Below, one piece after another: positions 49,751 to 60,815 of a stretch of DNA of 64,000 nucleotides. Made by a program: the position numbers and the translations under genes. How positions within the stretch are numbered: position 1 is the first letter of the stretch; each line of letters starts with the position of its first letter. Source of the stretch: Myxocyprinus asiaticus (taxonomy: Eukaryota > Chordata > Actinopteri > Cypriniformes > Catostomidae); contig NC_059374.1 in NCBI RefSeq assembly GCF_019703515.2, positions 12,684,245-12,748,244 of the forward strand, in the 5' to 3' direction. The notes beneath the pieces are model-generated. The model had not been told where the DNA came from. It made no database searches and was given only the letters and a program-made list of their open reading frames with translations.

Positions 49751-50523
49751 TACCCGCTATTTTGGCGCATCACGATGCAGTAGATGGTAAGTATTTGGGG
49801 AAGCACGACTTGATCATCAGGTTCCTGAGAAGCGCTAGGAGGCTGAATCCCTCTAGACCGCGCCTCGTCCCCCCGTGGGACCTCTCTGTAATCCTTCAGG
49901 GAGCTCCCTTTGAGCCCTTGGAGTCAGCTGAGTCTTTGAAGACTGCCCTCCTGACTGCACTCACGTCCATCAAGAGGGTAGGGGACCTGCAGGCGTTCTC
50001 TGTCAGCGAATCGTGCCTGGAGTTCGGTCCGGATTACTCTCACATGGTCCTGAGACCCCAACCGGGCTATGTGCCCAAGGTTCCCACGACCCCTTTTAGG
50101 GATCAGGTGGTGAACCTGCAAGCGCTTCCCCAGGAGGAGGCAGACCCAGCCTTGGCGTTGCTGTGTCCAGTGCAAGCTTTACGCATCTATTTGGATTGCA
50201 TGCTGAGCTTTAGAATCTCCGAGCAGCTCTTTGTCTGCTTTGGTGGACAGCGGAAAGGAAGCGCTATCTCCAAACAGAGGTTCACCCACTGGGTCATTGA
50301 CACCATCACGATGGCATATCAGGCTCAGGACGTGCCACCCCCTGCGGGGTTTCGAGCCCACTCTACCAGGAGTGTGGCAGCTTCCTGGGCCCTGGCCAGT
50401 GGTGCCTCTTTGGCAGACATCTGCAGAGCAGCGGGCTGGGCAGCACCCAACACCTTTGCGAGGTTCTACAATATCCGGGTTGAGCCGGTCTCGTTCCGAG
50501 TAGTGGCAGGCACGAGTAGGTAA
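49751..50523 (+). CDS. DIRS copy 2 tyrosine recombinase, catalytic domain open
   Basis: A single open frame of about 260 codons (possible Met at about 49735 in frame) covers the catalytic domain: KRVGDLQAF (first Arg), GSAISKQR, AHSTRSVAASWAL (His-x-x-Arg), AGWAAPNTFARFY (Trp and nucleophilic Tyr). The N-terminal DNA-binding helical domain present in copy 1 is largely deleted. DIRS recombinases integrate circular cDNA without target duplications. Whether this frame is translated is unknown. It is retrotransposon-derived, not a host gene. Confidence 0.8.
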
Positions 50524-50639
50524 GTTCTGGGACAACTGGCCGGGTGTACCGCTTGTGGGAGGTTACGTGATGGCCTGGTGTGCTGGCTACAAGGCACACA
50601 GCAGTCTGCCCATCACACACCGCCAGTTCACGCAACACA

Positions 50640-51053
50640 GTTCAGCTAGTTGTGGCATTTTGTATAGGGACCCCTAGTGTCACTACATCGACACAACGTC
50701 GAGTGAGTGACAGATAGGGAACGTCCTGGTTACTTTCGTAACCTCCGTTCCCTGATGGAGGGAATGAGACGTTGTGTCCCTCTTGCCACAATGCTGAACT
50801 ACCCGCTGAAATGGCGGGGACCTGGTCTCGGCTCCTCAGCACAAAACCTGTATGAGTGGTTGCATACCAGCTCCTTTTATACCCGTATGTCCGGGGGAGT
50901 GGCATGCAAAATCCACTCGCCAATTCTCATTGGCCTTTTTTAAAAAAAGCAGAGGTGTTTGGGGCTCCCAAGAGTGACCCCTAGTGTCACTACATCGACA
51001 CAACGTCTCATTCCCTCCATCAGGGAACGGAGGTTACGAAAGTAACCAGGACA
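50640..51053. repeat. DIRS copy 2 right terminal repeat region
   Basis: CCTGGTTACTTTCGTAACCT at 50727 is repeated in reverse complement as GTTACGAAAGTAACCAGG ending at about 51051, and the arms extend through CCGTTCCCTGATGGAGGGAA. The enclosed segment carries CAGCTCCTTTTATACCCGTA, the inverse of the left TATA region. Copy 1 has the same design at 30547-30960. Confidence 0.85.
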
Positions 51054-51597
51054 TTTTTAAACAATGAATTTTTTACAATTTTCTATGACATTTCCAGCTG
51101 TTTGTGATTATTACAGATGTTTTTTTTGTTGTTTTTTTTTAGGAACAATTAAAGCTGAAATCACTGGGAAAAATTTCTAAGAATATTTAAATATATATGG
51201 TCCCACATTATATTAGATGTCTTTAACTACTATGTACCAACATTAAAATACATGCAATACAATGTAGTTATTGCATAACTACATGTTGTTCTGCAAAATT
51301 CTCACAAGATTCACATTTGCTGCTTCTGAGGTTGAGGTATGGGTAGGGTTATGGGTTAGATTAGGGTTAGGGTACATTCTGTTTTTAAGGTGTAACAGTC
51401 GTAGTTACTGTAGAGCAGTATTGACATTTCCATGAATTTTTTTTAAAGAACTTTCCAGGACTAGAAATTAACATTTTTAAATTAGCTAAAATTTCTTGTT
51501 TTTCTATGACCGTGGGGACTCTGTATTATACAAGAAATTAACATCAAAGAGGTCTTTTTGATTTTTCAGTTCAGGAGTGTTTGTGTACTTATGTATA
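51054..51597. other. Intergenic, no gene seen
   Basis: AT-rich sequence with short GGGTTAGGGTTA-like words at about 51347-51375. These are too short for a telomeric tract. Confidence 0.5.
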
Positions 51598-51599
51598 TA

Positions 51600-52251
51600 C
51601 ACCGATCAGACACAACATTAAAACCACCTGCCTAATATTGTGTAGGTCCCCTTCGTGCTGCCAAAACAGCGCCAACCCGCATCTCAGAATAGCATTCTGA
51701 GATGATATTCTTCTCACCACAACTGTACCTCACAACTGTACCTGGTACCTGGGTTATCTGAGTTACTGTAGACTTTGTCAGTTCGAACCAGTCTGGCCAT
51801 TCTCTATTGACCTCTCTCATCAACAAGGCATATCCATCCACAGAACTGCCGCTCACTGGATGTTTTTTGTTTTTGGCACCATTCGGAGTAAATTCTAGAG
51901 ACTGTTTGCGTGAAAATCCCAGGAGATCAGCAGTTACAGAAATACTCAAATCAGCCCATCTGGCACCAACAATCATGCCACGGTCCAAATCACTAAGATC
52001 ACATTTCTTCCCCATTTGGATGGTTGATGTGAACATTAACTGAAGCTCCTGACCCATATCTGCATGATTTTATGCACTGCAGCCACACGACTGGCTGATT
52101 AGATAATCGCATGGATGATTGTTGGTGCCAGACAGGCAGGTTTGAGTATTTCTGTAACTTTCTGTAAGATGCGGGTTGGCACTGTTTCGGCGGCATGAGG
52201 GGGACCTACACAATATTAGGCAGGTGGTTTTATTGTTGTGACTGATCGGTG
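51600..52251 (-). mobile_element. Tc1-like element remnant, 652 bp
   Basis: The ends CACCGATCAGACACAACATT and GTTGTGACTGATCGGTG are inverted repeats with TA on both sides (51598-51599 and 52252-52253). A second inverted part, CCTGCCTAATATTGTGTAGG, follows. The interior keeps the N-terminal part of a transposase and lacks the catalytic domain. Confidence 0.85.
51870..52011 (-). pseudogene. Tc1 transposase N-terminal DNA-binding remnant
   Basis: The translation MGKKCDLSDLDRGMIVGARW followed by LSISVTADLLGFSR is the helix-turn-helix start of a Tc1-type transposase. No DDE catalytic part follows, so this is a deletion derivative. Confidence 0.8.
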
Positions 52252-52507
52252 TATGCTTTTCTCCATTTCATTTGTCTCTCATCTTAGCCAAATTAGACAA
52301 GAGATAATCAAATATACTTTGTATTCTGTAACAATCCAAATAATTAAAATTTTTAAACACAAACATGTTACCACAGTCACCTTCTTTGTTAAACAAAAGT
52401 ATAAAATACATGTCTTAATGGGTGAAAGGCAGTTTTATTAACTAAAAACTACAAACTACAGCAGACGTTTAGGTTTTTAATTAGAGACGTTTAGTGTTTT
52501 ACAGAGA

Positions 52508-52513
52508 TTTATT
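52508..52513 (-). terminator. Putative poly(A) signal of nek3
   Basis: TTTATT on the plus strand is AATAAA in the transcript and is the first such hexamer after the stop codon, about 127 nt downstream. Confidence 0.55.
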
Positions 52514-52639
52514 TTAACATGTTCAGCATTCAAGAAAACATGACTATGATTCATATGAGGTATATTTAAAATTTAAACGTACAATACAAAATTGCAAATG
52601 CAAAATCATCTCAATAAATATGAAAATACACTTAAGTTG

Positions 52640-52706
52640 CTAATGTTCTTCCACCATTCTCTGTAATTCGTTCATCCAGTCATACGGACAGTCCTCTTCA
52701 AAATCC
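52640..52706 (-). CDS. nek3: nek3 last coding exon
   Basis: 67 bp after GACTGCAG. Encodes [18 protein letters not shown] and ends in VEEH then TAG at 52640-52642. It lies in a tail region that in human NEK3 includes a regulatory threonine near residue 475. Whether this Thr is equivalent is inference. Confidence 0.93.
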
Positions 52707-52767
52707 CTGCAGTCAGAAGAGTAACGTGAGGTGTACAGGAAACAATGGAATGGGAAGAGTTATGAGA

Positions 52768-52812
<45 letters not shown>

Positions 52813-55800
52813 GAATGTAAACAGTAGAAACTGACGTGTCTTCATTATCTGAGCGTGGCTCCAGTCTGCTGTAGTCTGTGATGGGCTCTTCTGGACCGTC
52901 TATGTCATCCGCCTGCTCTGTGGTTAAAGGACCTCCAAGATGATTAGAACCTGCTGAAAAAAATAACTCTAATCACGCAACAGACACTCCATGTGTTAGA
53001 CATTTGCATTTATTTACATTCATTTAGTGGCTTTTTTTCTAAATGACAGTACAAGTGAGGAATGTAGTTCATAAACACAAATATCAGATCAGTTTGGTCT
53101 CTTAAAGGAATGTTCCAGGTTCACACAACTCAAGCTCTATTGACAGCATCTGTGGCATTATGTCTATTAACACAATAAATTATTTTGACCAGGCCCGGTT
53201 CTGGATGAAAATCACAGATAGCCCCTTTCCCCCTGGCATCCTTTGAACACCCCCTGGAGGGGGGGTTCCAACCCCATTGAGAACCCCTGATAGAGAAATG
53301 CAATCCAACGTTATTGAATTGCTCAACAAGATTGCCAGAGATGATACTACGCCCAAGATGACAGGTAATGTAATTTTTTATGTATAAACATTTTCAAGTG
53401 GCTTATCTTGCTAAGTACTATAAATTGTAACAGTGGAATCATTATTAGCAATGGTGTAGCAGATATATTTGTATATATTTATATTTATATTTGGATTTTT
53501 GCATGTGTTATGTTTGGATTTTAGCATATAATATTATGTTGACAGTACATCTTGATTGAGAATCCCACAAGTTTACATAACAGATAGCCGCAATCTTCCT
53601 AATTTAGTGAGTAACCGGTCAAAAATCTCCTTACTGAACAAAACAATGTACAAAATAATATGAGAAAAGTGTAAAGAAAGCTAACAAAGTCGGCAAACCT
53701 ATGAATTTACTGAGATCAGCTTCAGAACACTGGCATGCATAATTTCTTGCTGTATCTCCTTGTAGTTTCTTTTTGTTCTATGCGATCGCTCTAGTTCATC
53801 TCAGATCTCCGTAGCAGACCGTATCGCAAGTAGAGTGCTCGTTTTGTCCGAGTTTCCTGGTTTTTTTATTGTTGTTATAAAGTGATGAAGTACTCCTTGC
53901 TGCAGACTCTAGCTACTGTTGTTTGTAAATCTTTGGTTAGGAATCATAATCGAGCCCTCCGCCACTTGACGCAATCGGTTTCTGCACAGAGACCAGCAAG
54001 CTTTTGGGGAGGTGCGAAACCAGTTTTTCCACCCCTGAATGACCTTTTTCTGTGGTGGAAACACGCGAAACAGTTCGAAAATTCACACCAGCCCAGGAAA
54101 CCGCCCCCATACCATGTCGGTGGAAAAGATCTATGAGAGTGCTTCTGAATTTAGTGGGGGCGCACTAGTGGGTGCTAAAAAGTGTATATTTGTCATACAC
54201 ACAGTGTAAACATTTTATACTGTGGTTGTGATCAGCTGATTGAATCACATGGGTAAATTTTGAGTCAGTATGTGGTAAGCCACATCAAGAAAATGACTCA
54301 AAATTAGACACTGGGTTGTTATTGAGACAGTGTAGGTAGTTGTTATCAATGAATGTATGGAAACAAATTTAAACCTTTAAGCTCGGATGGGCCCATGCCT
54401 GCAGGTCCATCGAGAAAAAAAATAATTACCAACATATTAATAACTACAGTCATGAACAACACAAAATAGGTTTTGTTTGAAGGCTTAGAAGCTGTACTTT
54501 ACAATGCATGTAGGCATTATGAAATTTGCAGACAAATCAGAAGTGTTCTATTTTAATAATTATGAATCATTTTGCACTGCACATATTATTGTAATTGGTA
54601 AAAACATCAAACTGATCAAATAGGCATGTGCCATATGTCATTAGAAATCTTTCAAAGAGTAGAATAAAACCAGCCAATTTATTTTACTCACTGAAAATAT
54701 ATAGCGAGTATATGTATATGTATATACATAAGTATATACTAAGTATATGTCTTTGACATACATGTTATATATAAACAGGTGTTGCTTATAAGCCTCATTT
54801 TCACATATAACTTAATGAAAAAGAAAATATCACATACCATTATTTAGAGGAGGGAATTTTGGTTAAAATGAGCACACACACAATGTAATCGGATACATAG
54901 ATCATTAGATAATCCACACGAAGCACAATGTGCACATAACACATAAGGTGCTGACTGACTAAAAACACGTTGGCTTTTCTGAATCAGATGACTTCATCAT
55001 AAATGATGTAGTATGTTGTCCAGCGTCATGGAATGCTAAACCAATTATATTAGGATTCAGATAACTGCAATCAGAGGTGAAAGTAATCAAAATATGGGCA
55101 TTACGAGATGATGCCAAGTACATGACACAGACTCAATGATGGTTCAAATGACACAGAATGGAACTGAATGAGATCTCACTAGTCATGCCTGCATGCTTTG
55201 GAGAGGGAGCATACCTTTAGTCATTGTTTTATTTGCATGTGTAATTAGTTCTTGTGTACAATTATTGTTTTATTTGTTTGGAGAGGCTTTTGGATACTTG
55301 GAGAAGTTTTTGGACACTAGGAAAAATTATATTTGTAATGCTATAACTTTTGATTGCTTTGTCTTAACAACACAAAATTTTACTCAGTTACAGGTGACTT
55401 GATTGGGAACAAAACAAAAGCTTTTTTCAGAGCTACCTTATTTACATCCTGAGATATATAATATCAAATAACAAAAATAAGGACAAAAGTTAATTTTTGG
55501 CATATTTAAAAATAAATAAATAAATAAAATCCTGATTTTTCAGCAGCTTCTAAGGCTGAGAATCTCAGAATTTATCATAATCTATATCATTAAAAAAATT
55601 GAAAAGTTTTCTTTAATATTATACCAAATGCTTGAAATTGTTATTTTGGGGGGGGTTGTTTTTTGTCGAGCTATGAGCCTTTCATTTTAGGTATGCCACT
55701 AAAACAAGAAATCTTTAAAAACACTCTCAGAGCTTAAATGGGTGAATGGCAACACCTTTAAATACCAAATGTAATGTCAAAACTAATGGCATTTAAAGTT

Positions 55801-58800
55801 GTGGGACATGTTTTGTTGTTTGTGTATGAAATCAAGTCCTCATATTTCACAATAATATGATAATGTAGTACAGACATTAAAAAAAGTCAGTCATTTAGTA
55901 GACACTGTTATACAAAGTGATTTCCAATACACCTGGAGTAACCTGAGGTTAAGTACCTTGTTCAGAGGTAAAATAGTAATGGTTGATGAATCCCTGAATT
56001 TGTACCTGAATCCTTCCAGAATGTTTACCTACTGTGCCACAACCCCCACAAAACTGTGTTGAAACCTTACTAAATGGTGATGCAGGACAAATCAAACACT
56101 CTTTTTCAGTGCTCAGCTCTGCAGTTATTAATGTCATAAACAGGATGACTGATGTATGTCATGCGTACATACTGACCGTGTCTGTGTATAGTGTATGTCT
56201 CAAAGGCAGAGCAGAGCTGAGCTTTCTCCAGCAGGCTCAACAGTCTCTGCGGTGGATCTCTGTCCCATTGTTTCCTCACTCGTCTTTCCTGGATCTCCAT
56301 ACAGTCATCCTCTATAATACAGCCAGAGAATGCAAAAGCTGACACAGCAAGTTGACCTACCCTGAGATACTGACATCCATTTAATCAACAGCATTTTAAG
56401 GGATAAAGCTGATATTCATGCAAACATTTTTAAGTTAATTTAAATTCATATTCACATTGCTTTTACATTCATTTTAACATTCCAACACACTATTAAAGGT
56501 AAATATGTTGGCTTGACAAAGCCAACATACTGTTGTTCTTCAAACTTTGTTTAGGGTTTTTTTCTAAATCCCTAAACGAAGACCTAAAATTCTGTCTGTA
56601 ACTCCTTAAATCTAGAGCTTTCAAGCTACATCCACCAAACTTGGCACTAACCAAGTTTGGAACAGCATGCTATGTCTTTTCTAACTGATCATCCTTACAG
56701 TTTTCGCACAGTGGATAATCAAAAATCGGAAAAATCCCATAGACTTACATTGACGGAATATTCAAATGGGTCAACATCATGCTTGTTAATTCCAACTCCA
56801 ACTGTCAAAAATTCAAATGTAAACAAACCCACAAAAGGCCTTTTATCTGCTTTAAGGCCACGTCCACACTAACACCTCGTCCTAACCAGATGCTATAAGA
56901 TTCCAGCGACAAGCAATCTGTCTGTCCACACCAGATGCGATGCGACACCGTGATATTAATACACTAAAATGAGGATAATTAACAATAAAAAGTAGAAAAC
57001 AGAGCAATTACAGACAGAACAGTCTGTTTATTGAACGGAACTCATTTTATCACATAATCTCCATAACGTACAGCAAGCCCCAAGGGGATAAATACACAAT
57101 CACACACACACACAGGGTTACGTTATGAATCGCATCCTTATTTAGTCTGTTACGATTGTTTATGTTCACGTGGTACATCTGTTGTTATTTCAACGATCTC
57201 CACGTGACTGGGAAGCAGAGAGAAAGTCAGAATGAGCCGTTATGTCTCCCCACTGCCATTCTGAACCGGTGTGTGTGTTGTCAGTTCCGGATGAAGAGAG
57301 CAAGACCTCAAGGACAACAATCGGTAGGTGTGTGACACCCTCGGTCAAAATCAACCAGCTAGTGAGATGTTGGCTTTAATATACTGTAATAAGAATAATT
57401 TTAAACCCATTTGATGACTGCGCTGCCTGGCACGATGTCGCAGAAATAGAAACCATTCCAAAAATAGAAAGCCCTGTCGCTGTCGCTCGTCGTGTGTTGC
57501 AGCTGGTTAGGACAAAAACTCTGATTAACATGGAAAAGATACCTTTTATCGCGTGTCACGGCGTTGCGGCGCGTCTGGTTAGGACACGGTGAAGTATGTT
57601 TTAATTTGAAAACGCAGTAATTTCGCTATGTTTTGGCCTTCTGTCCACACTGAGACAGCGTTTTTGTCCAGCAAAAAACTGAGCTTTTCAAAAATGCTCT
57701 CCCAAGTGGATACATTTGAAAACTGCATTTTGGCATTGTAGTGTGGACAGGGAAAATGGAAATATTTGAAAACGATGACATATTTTTTGTCATGTGACAC
57801 AGTCATGTGATCCATTCAACCCAAAACATTCAAGATGGCGGCCCATGTTGTTGTGGCGTTGTTGTGCCTGTTATTCACTTTGATAGCATTGTTAAAGATA
57901 AATGATACTTAGTACAACCTTCACATTTCATTCCTTCAAAGGCGACGGGAAGTTCACTTGGAATTGTTGTGTGGCTGCGAATCACAAGGACAATTGCGTT
58001 TCAGACCGTACATGGAAATGACACAGGGGCACACTTAAGTTTTTTCCTCATGCGTAGTAAGGGGACTTAAGTGTTTTCAGACATTTCAGTTTGGACGGGA
58101 AACTTTTAGAAAATGGCAGTGTGGACGGAGAGCATTTCGAAAACGGAAACGGCATTTTCAAATTTATCTGGATTAATGTGGACGTAGCCTGAGTTGCTCT
58201 CTCTCTCTGACAGTTTATGTTACTATCTGTGTAACATTCTTTCTGACTATCTATCTAACTAGCTAGCTGTTTGTCTGTATTTATCTGTAACGTCTGTATT
58301 TAATACGGTAACTTAACAGTATAAAATGTAAAACTAGTTTAAACTTTCAGACAAGGCTTTGTCAAGCCAACATCAAAGTTTACCTTGACAAACTTTATCT
58401 ATCAAGTTATACTGTATGTTTACATTTTGCTGGCTCTTTTTTATTTTGCATTAGCCTCTCTGCTGCCCCCACCAGCTCTGGAGCAGCAGTTGCTTTTATG
58501 TGATGTTAACGCAGGTTTACCACTGTACAAATTGAGATTCTCACTGTGGAAAATGTTGAAATTTGAAGTACTTTCGTCTGAAGTTTGTGGTAATTATTTC
58601 AGTCGAATTCCATGGGCTACTGATATGACTGAAGTCTTCATCTCATGTGAGTGTACATAACTGTAAAAATTTTACTTAAGAGTATGATTTAATTTCTTCA
58701 GTTTTAAAAGTTAAAAAAAAGAACAATTATTCAAGGTGTTACAGTACCTGAGACGGGGTGAACCCTTTCCGCAGTAGCTGCGCTACCAGAGGAAATTATA

Positions 58801-60750
58801 TCAGCATTTCCTAGGACTCCCAGCACTGTATTACAAGATCCAACTGCCCACCTCTTACGAGTAGTTGGGTCAGTGCTGTTACTCTCTGTGAGTGACTGTC
58901 CTGTTTGCAAAGATCCCAAAGCAATAATACGGAATACAAAAAATTACAGAATTTTTAAAGGTTTTTTAACAAAAAAAAGTTGTCTCACTACAGATCATAT
59001 ACATTGCCAAATAATATGCATTTTTATAAATCAATTAAAAAAATATATTAAGCAACATCATTATACATATATATATATATATATATACACAGTGCATCCG
59101 GAAAGTATTCACAGTGCTTCACTTTTTCCACATTTTGTTATGTTACAGCCTTATTCCAAAATGGATTCAATTCATTATTTTCCTCAAAATTCTACAAACA
59201 ATATCCCATAATGACAACGTGAAAGAAGTTTGTTTGAAATCTTTGCAAATTTATTAAAAAAAAAAAAAGAAAAAAAAACAAAAAAACACATGTACATAAG
59301 TATTCACAGCCTTTGCTCAATACTTTGTTTACGCACCTTTGGCACCAATTACAGCCTCAAGTCTTTTTGAGTATGATGCTACAAGCTTGGCACACATATT
59401 TTTGCGCAGTTTCTCCCATTCTTCTTTGCAGGACCTCTCAAGCTCCAACAGGTTGGATGGGGAGCGTCGGTGCACAGCCATTTTCAGATCTCTCCAGAGA
59501 TGTTCAATCAGGTTCAAGTCTGGGCTCTGGCTGGGCCACTCAAGGACATTCACAGAGTTGTCCCGTAGCCACTCCTTTGTTATCTTGGCTGTGTGCTTAG
59601 GGTCGCTGTCCTGTTGGAAGATGAACCTTCGCCCCAGTCTGAGGTCCAGAGCGCTCTGGAGCAGGTTTTCATCAAGGATGTCTCTGTACATTGCTGCATT
59701 CATCTTTCCCTCGATCCTGACTAGTCTCCCAGTTCCTGCCGCTGAAAAAACCATCCCCACAGCATGATGCTGCCACCACCATGCTTCACTTTAGGGATGG
59801 TATTGGCCAGGTGATGAGCGGTGCCTGGTTTCCTCCAGACATGACGCTTTCCATTCAGGCCAAAGAGTTCAATCTTTGTTTCATCAGACCAGAGAATTTT
59901 GTTTCTCATGGTCTGAGAGTCCTTCAGGTGCCTTTTGGCAAACTCCAGGTGGGCTGTCATGTGCCTTTTACTGAGGAGTGGCTTCCTGCCTGATTGGTGG
60001 AGTGCTGCAGAGATGGTTGTTCTTCTGGAAGGTTCTCCTCTCTCCACAGAGAAACGCTGGAGCTCTGTCAGAGTGACCATCGGGTTCTTGGTCACCTCCC
60101 TGACTAAGGCCCTTCTCCCCGATCACTCAGTTTGGCCGGGCGGCCAGCTCTAGGAAGAGTCCTGGTGGTTCCAAACTTCTTCCATTTACGGATGATGGAG
60201 GCCACTGTGCTCACTGGGACCTTCAATGCTGCAGAAATTTTTCTGTACCCTTCCCCAGATCTGTGCCTCGATACAATCCAGTCTCAGAGGTCTACAGACA
60301 ATTCCTTGGACTTCATGGCTTGGTTTGTGTTCTGACATGCTCTGTTAACTGTGGGACCTTATATAGACAGGTGTGAGGTGTGTGCCTTTCCAAATCATGT
60401 CCAATCAACTGAATTTACCACAGGTGGACTCCAATCAAGTTGTAGAAACATCTCAAGGATGATCAGTGGAAACAGGATGCACCTGAGCTCAATTTTGAGT
60501 GTCATGGCAAAGGCTGTGAATACTTATGTACATGTGATTTTTTTTCGTTTTTTATTTTTAATACATTTGCAAAGATTTCAAACAAACTTCTTTCACGTTG
60601 TCATTATGGGGTATTGTTTGTAGAATTTTGAGGAAAATAATGAATTGAATCCATTTTGGAATAAGGCTGTAACATAAAAAAATGTGGAAAAAGTGAAGCA
60701 CTGTGAATACTTTCCGGATGCACTGTGTATATATATACATATGTATGTAC

Positions 60751-60815
<65 letters not shown>

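Larger units (their letters stand above)
46650..51053 (+). mobile_element. DIRS-type retrotransposon, copy 2 (more complete)
   Basis: Order: left terminal region with ACGGGTATAAAAGGAGCTGG near 46668, gag, reverse transcriptase, truncated RNase H, tyrosine recombinase, right terminal region. The left TATA-containing repeat occurs in reverse complement near 50860-50886, so the ends are inverted terminal repeats as in DIRS1. Nonsense codons in RT, a frameshift near 49146 and a deletion between RNase H and recombinase make it non-autonomous. The left end is short: the outermost repeat seen at the right is missing there. Confidence 0.9.

Noticed and set aside
51347..51375. Interstitial telomere repeat (GGGTTA words)
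   Set aside because: Only a few imperfect units. Similar words occur in common repeats.
53882..54136. 84-codon frame in nek3 intron as extra exon
   Set aside because: Plus strand, no splice match, and nek3 phases join without it.
55193..55402. 69-codon hydrophobic frame as small secreted peptide
   Set aside because: AT-rich chance frame on the opposite strand of a nek3 intron, no supporting context.
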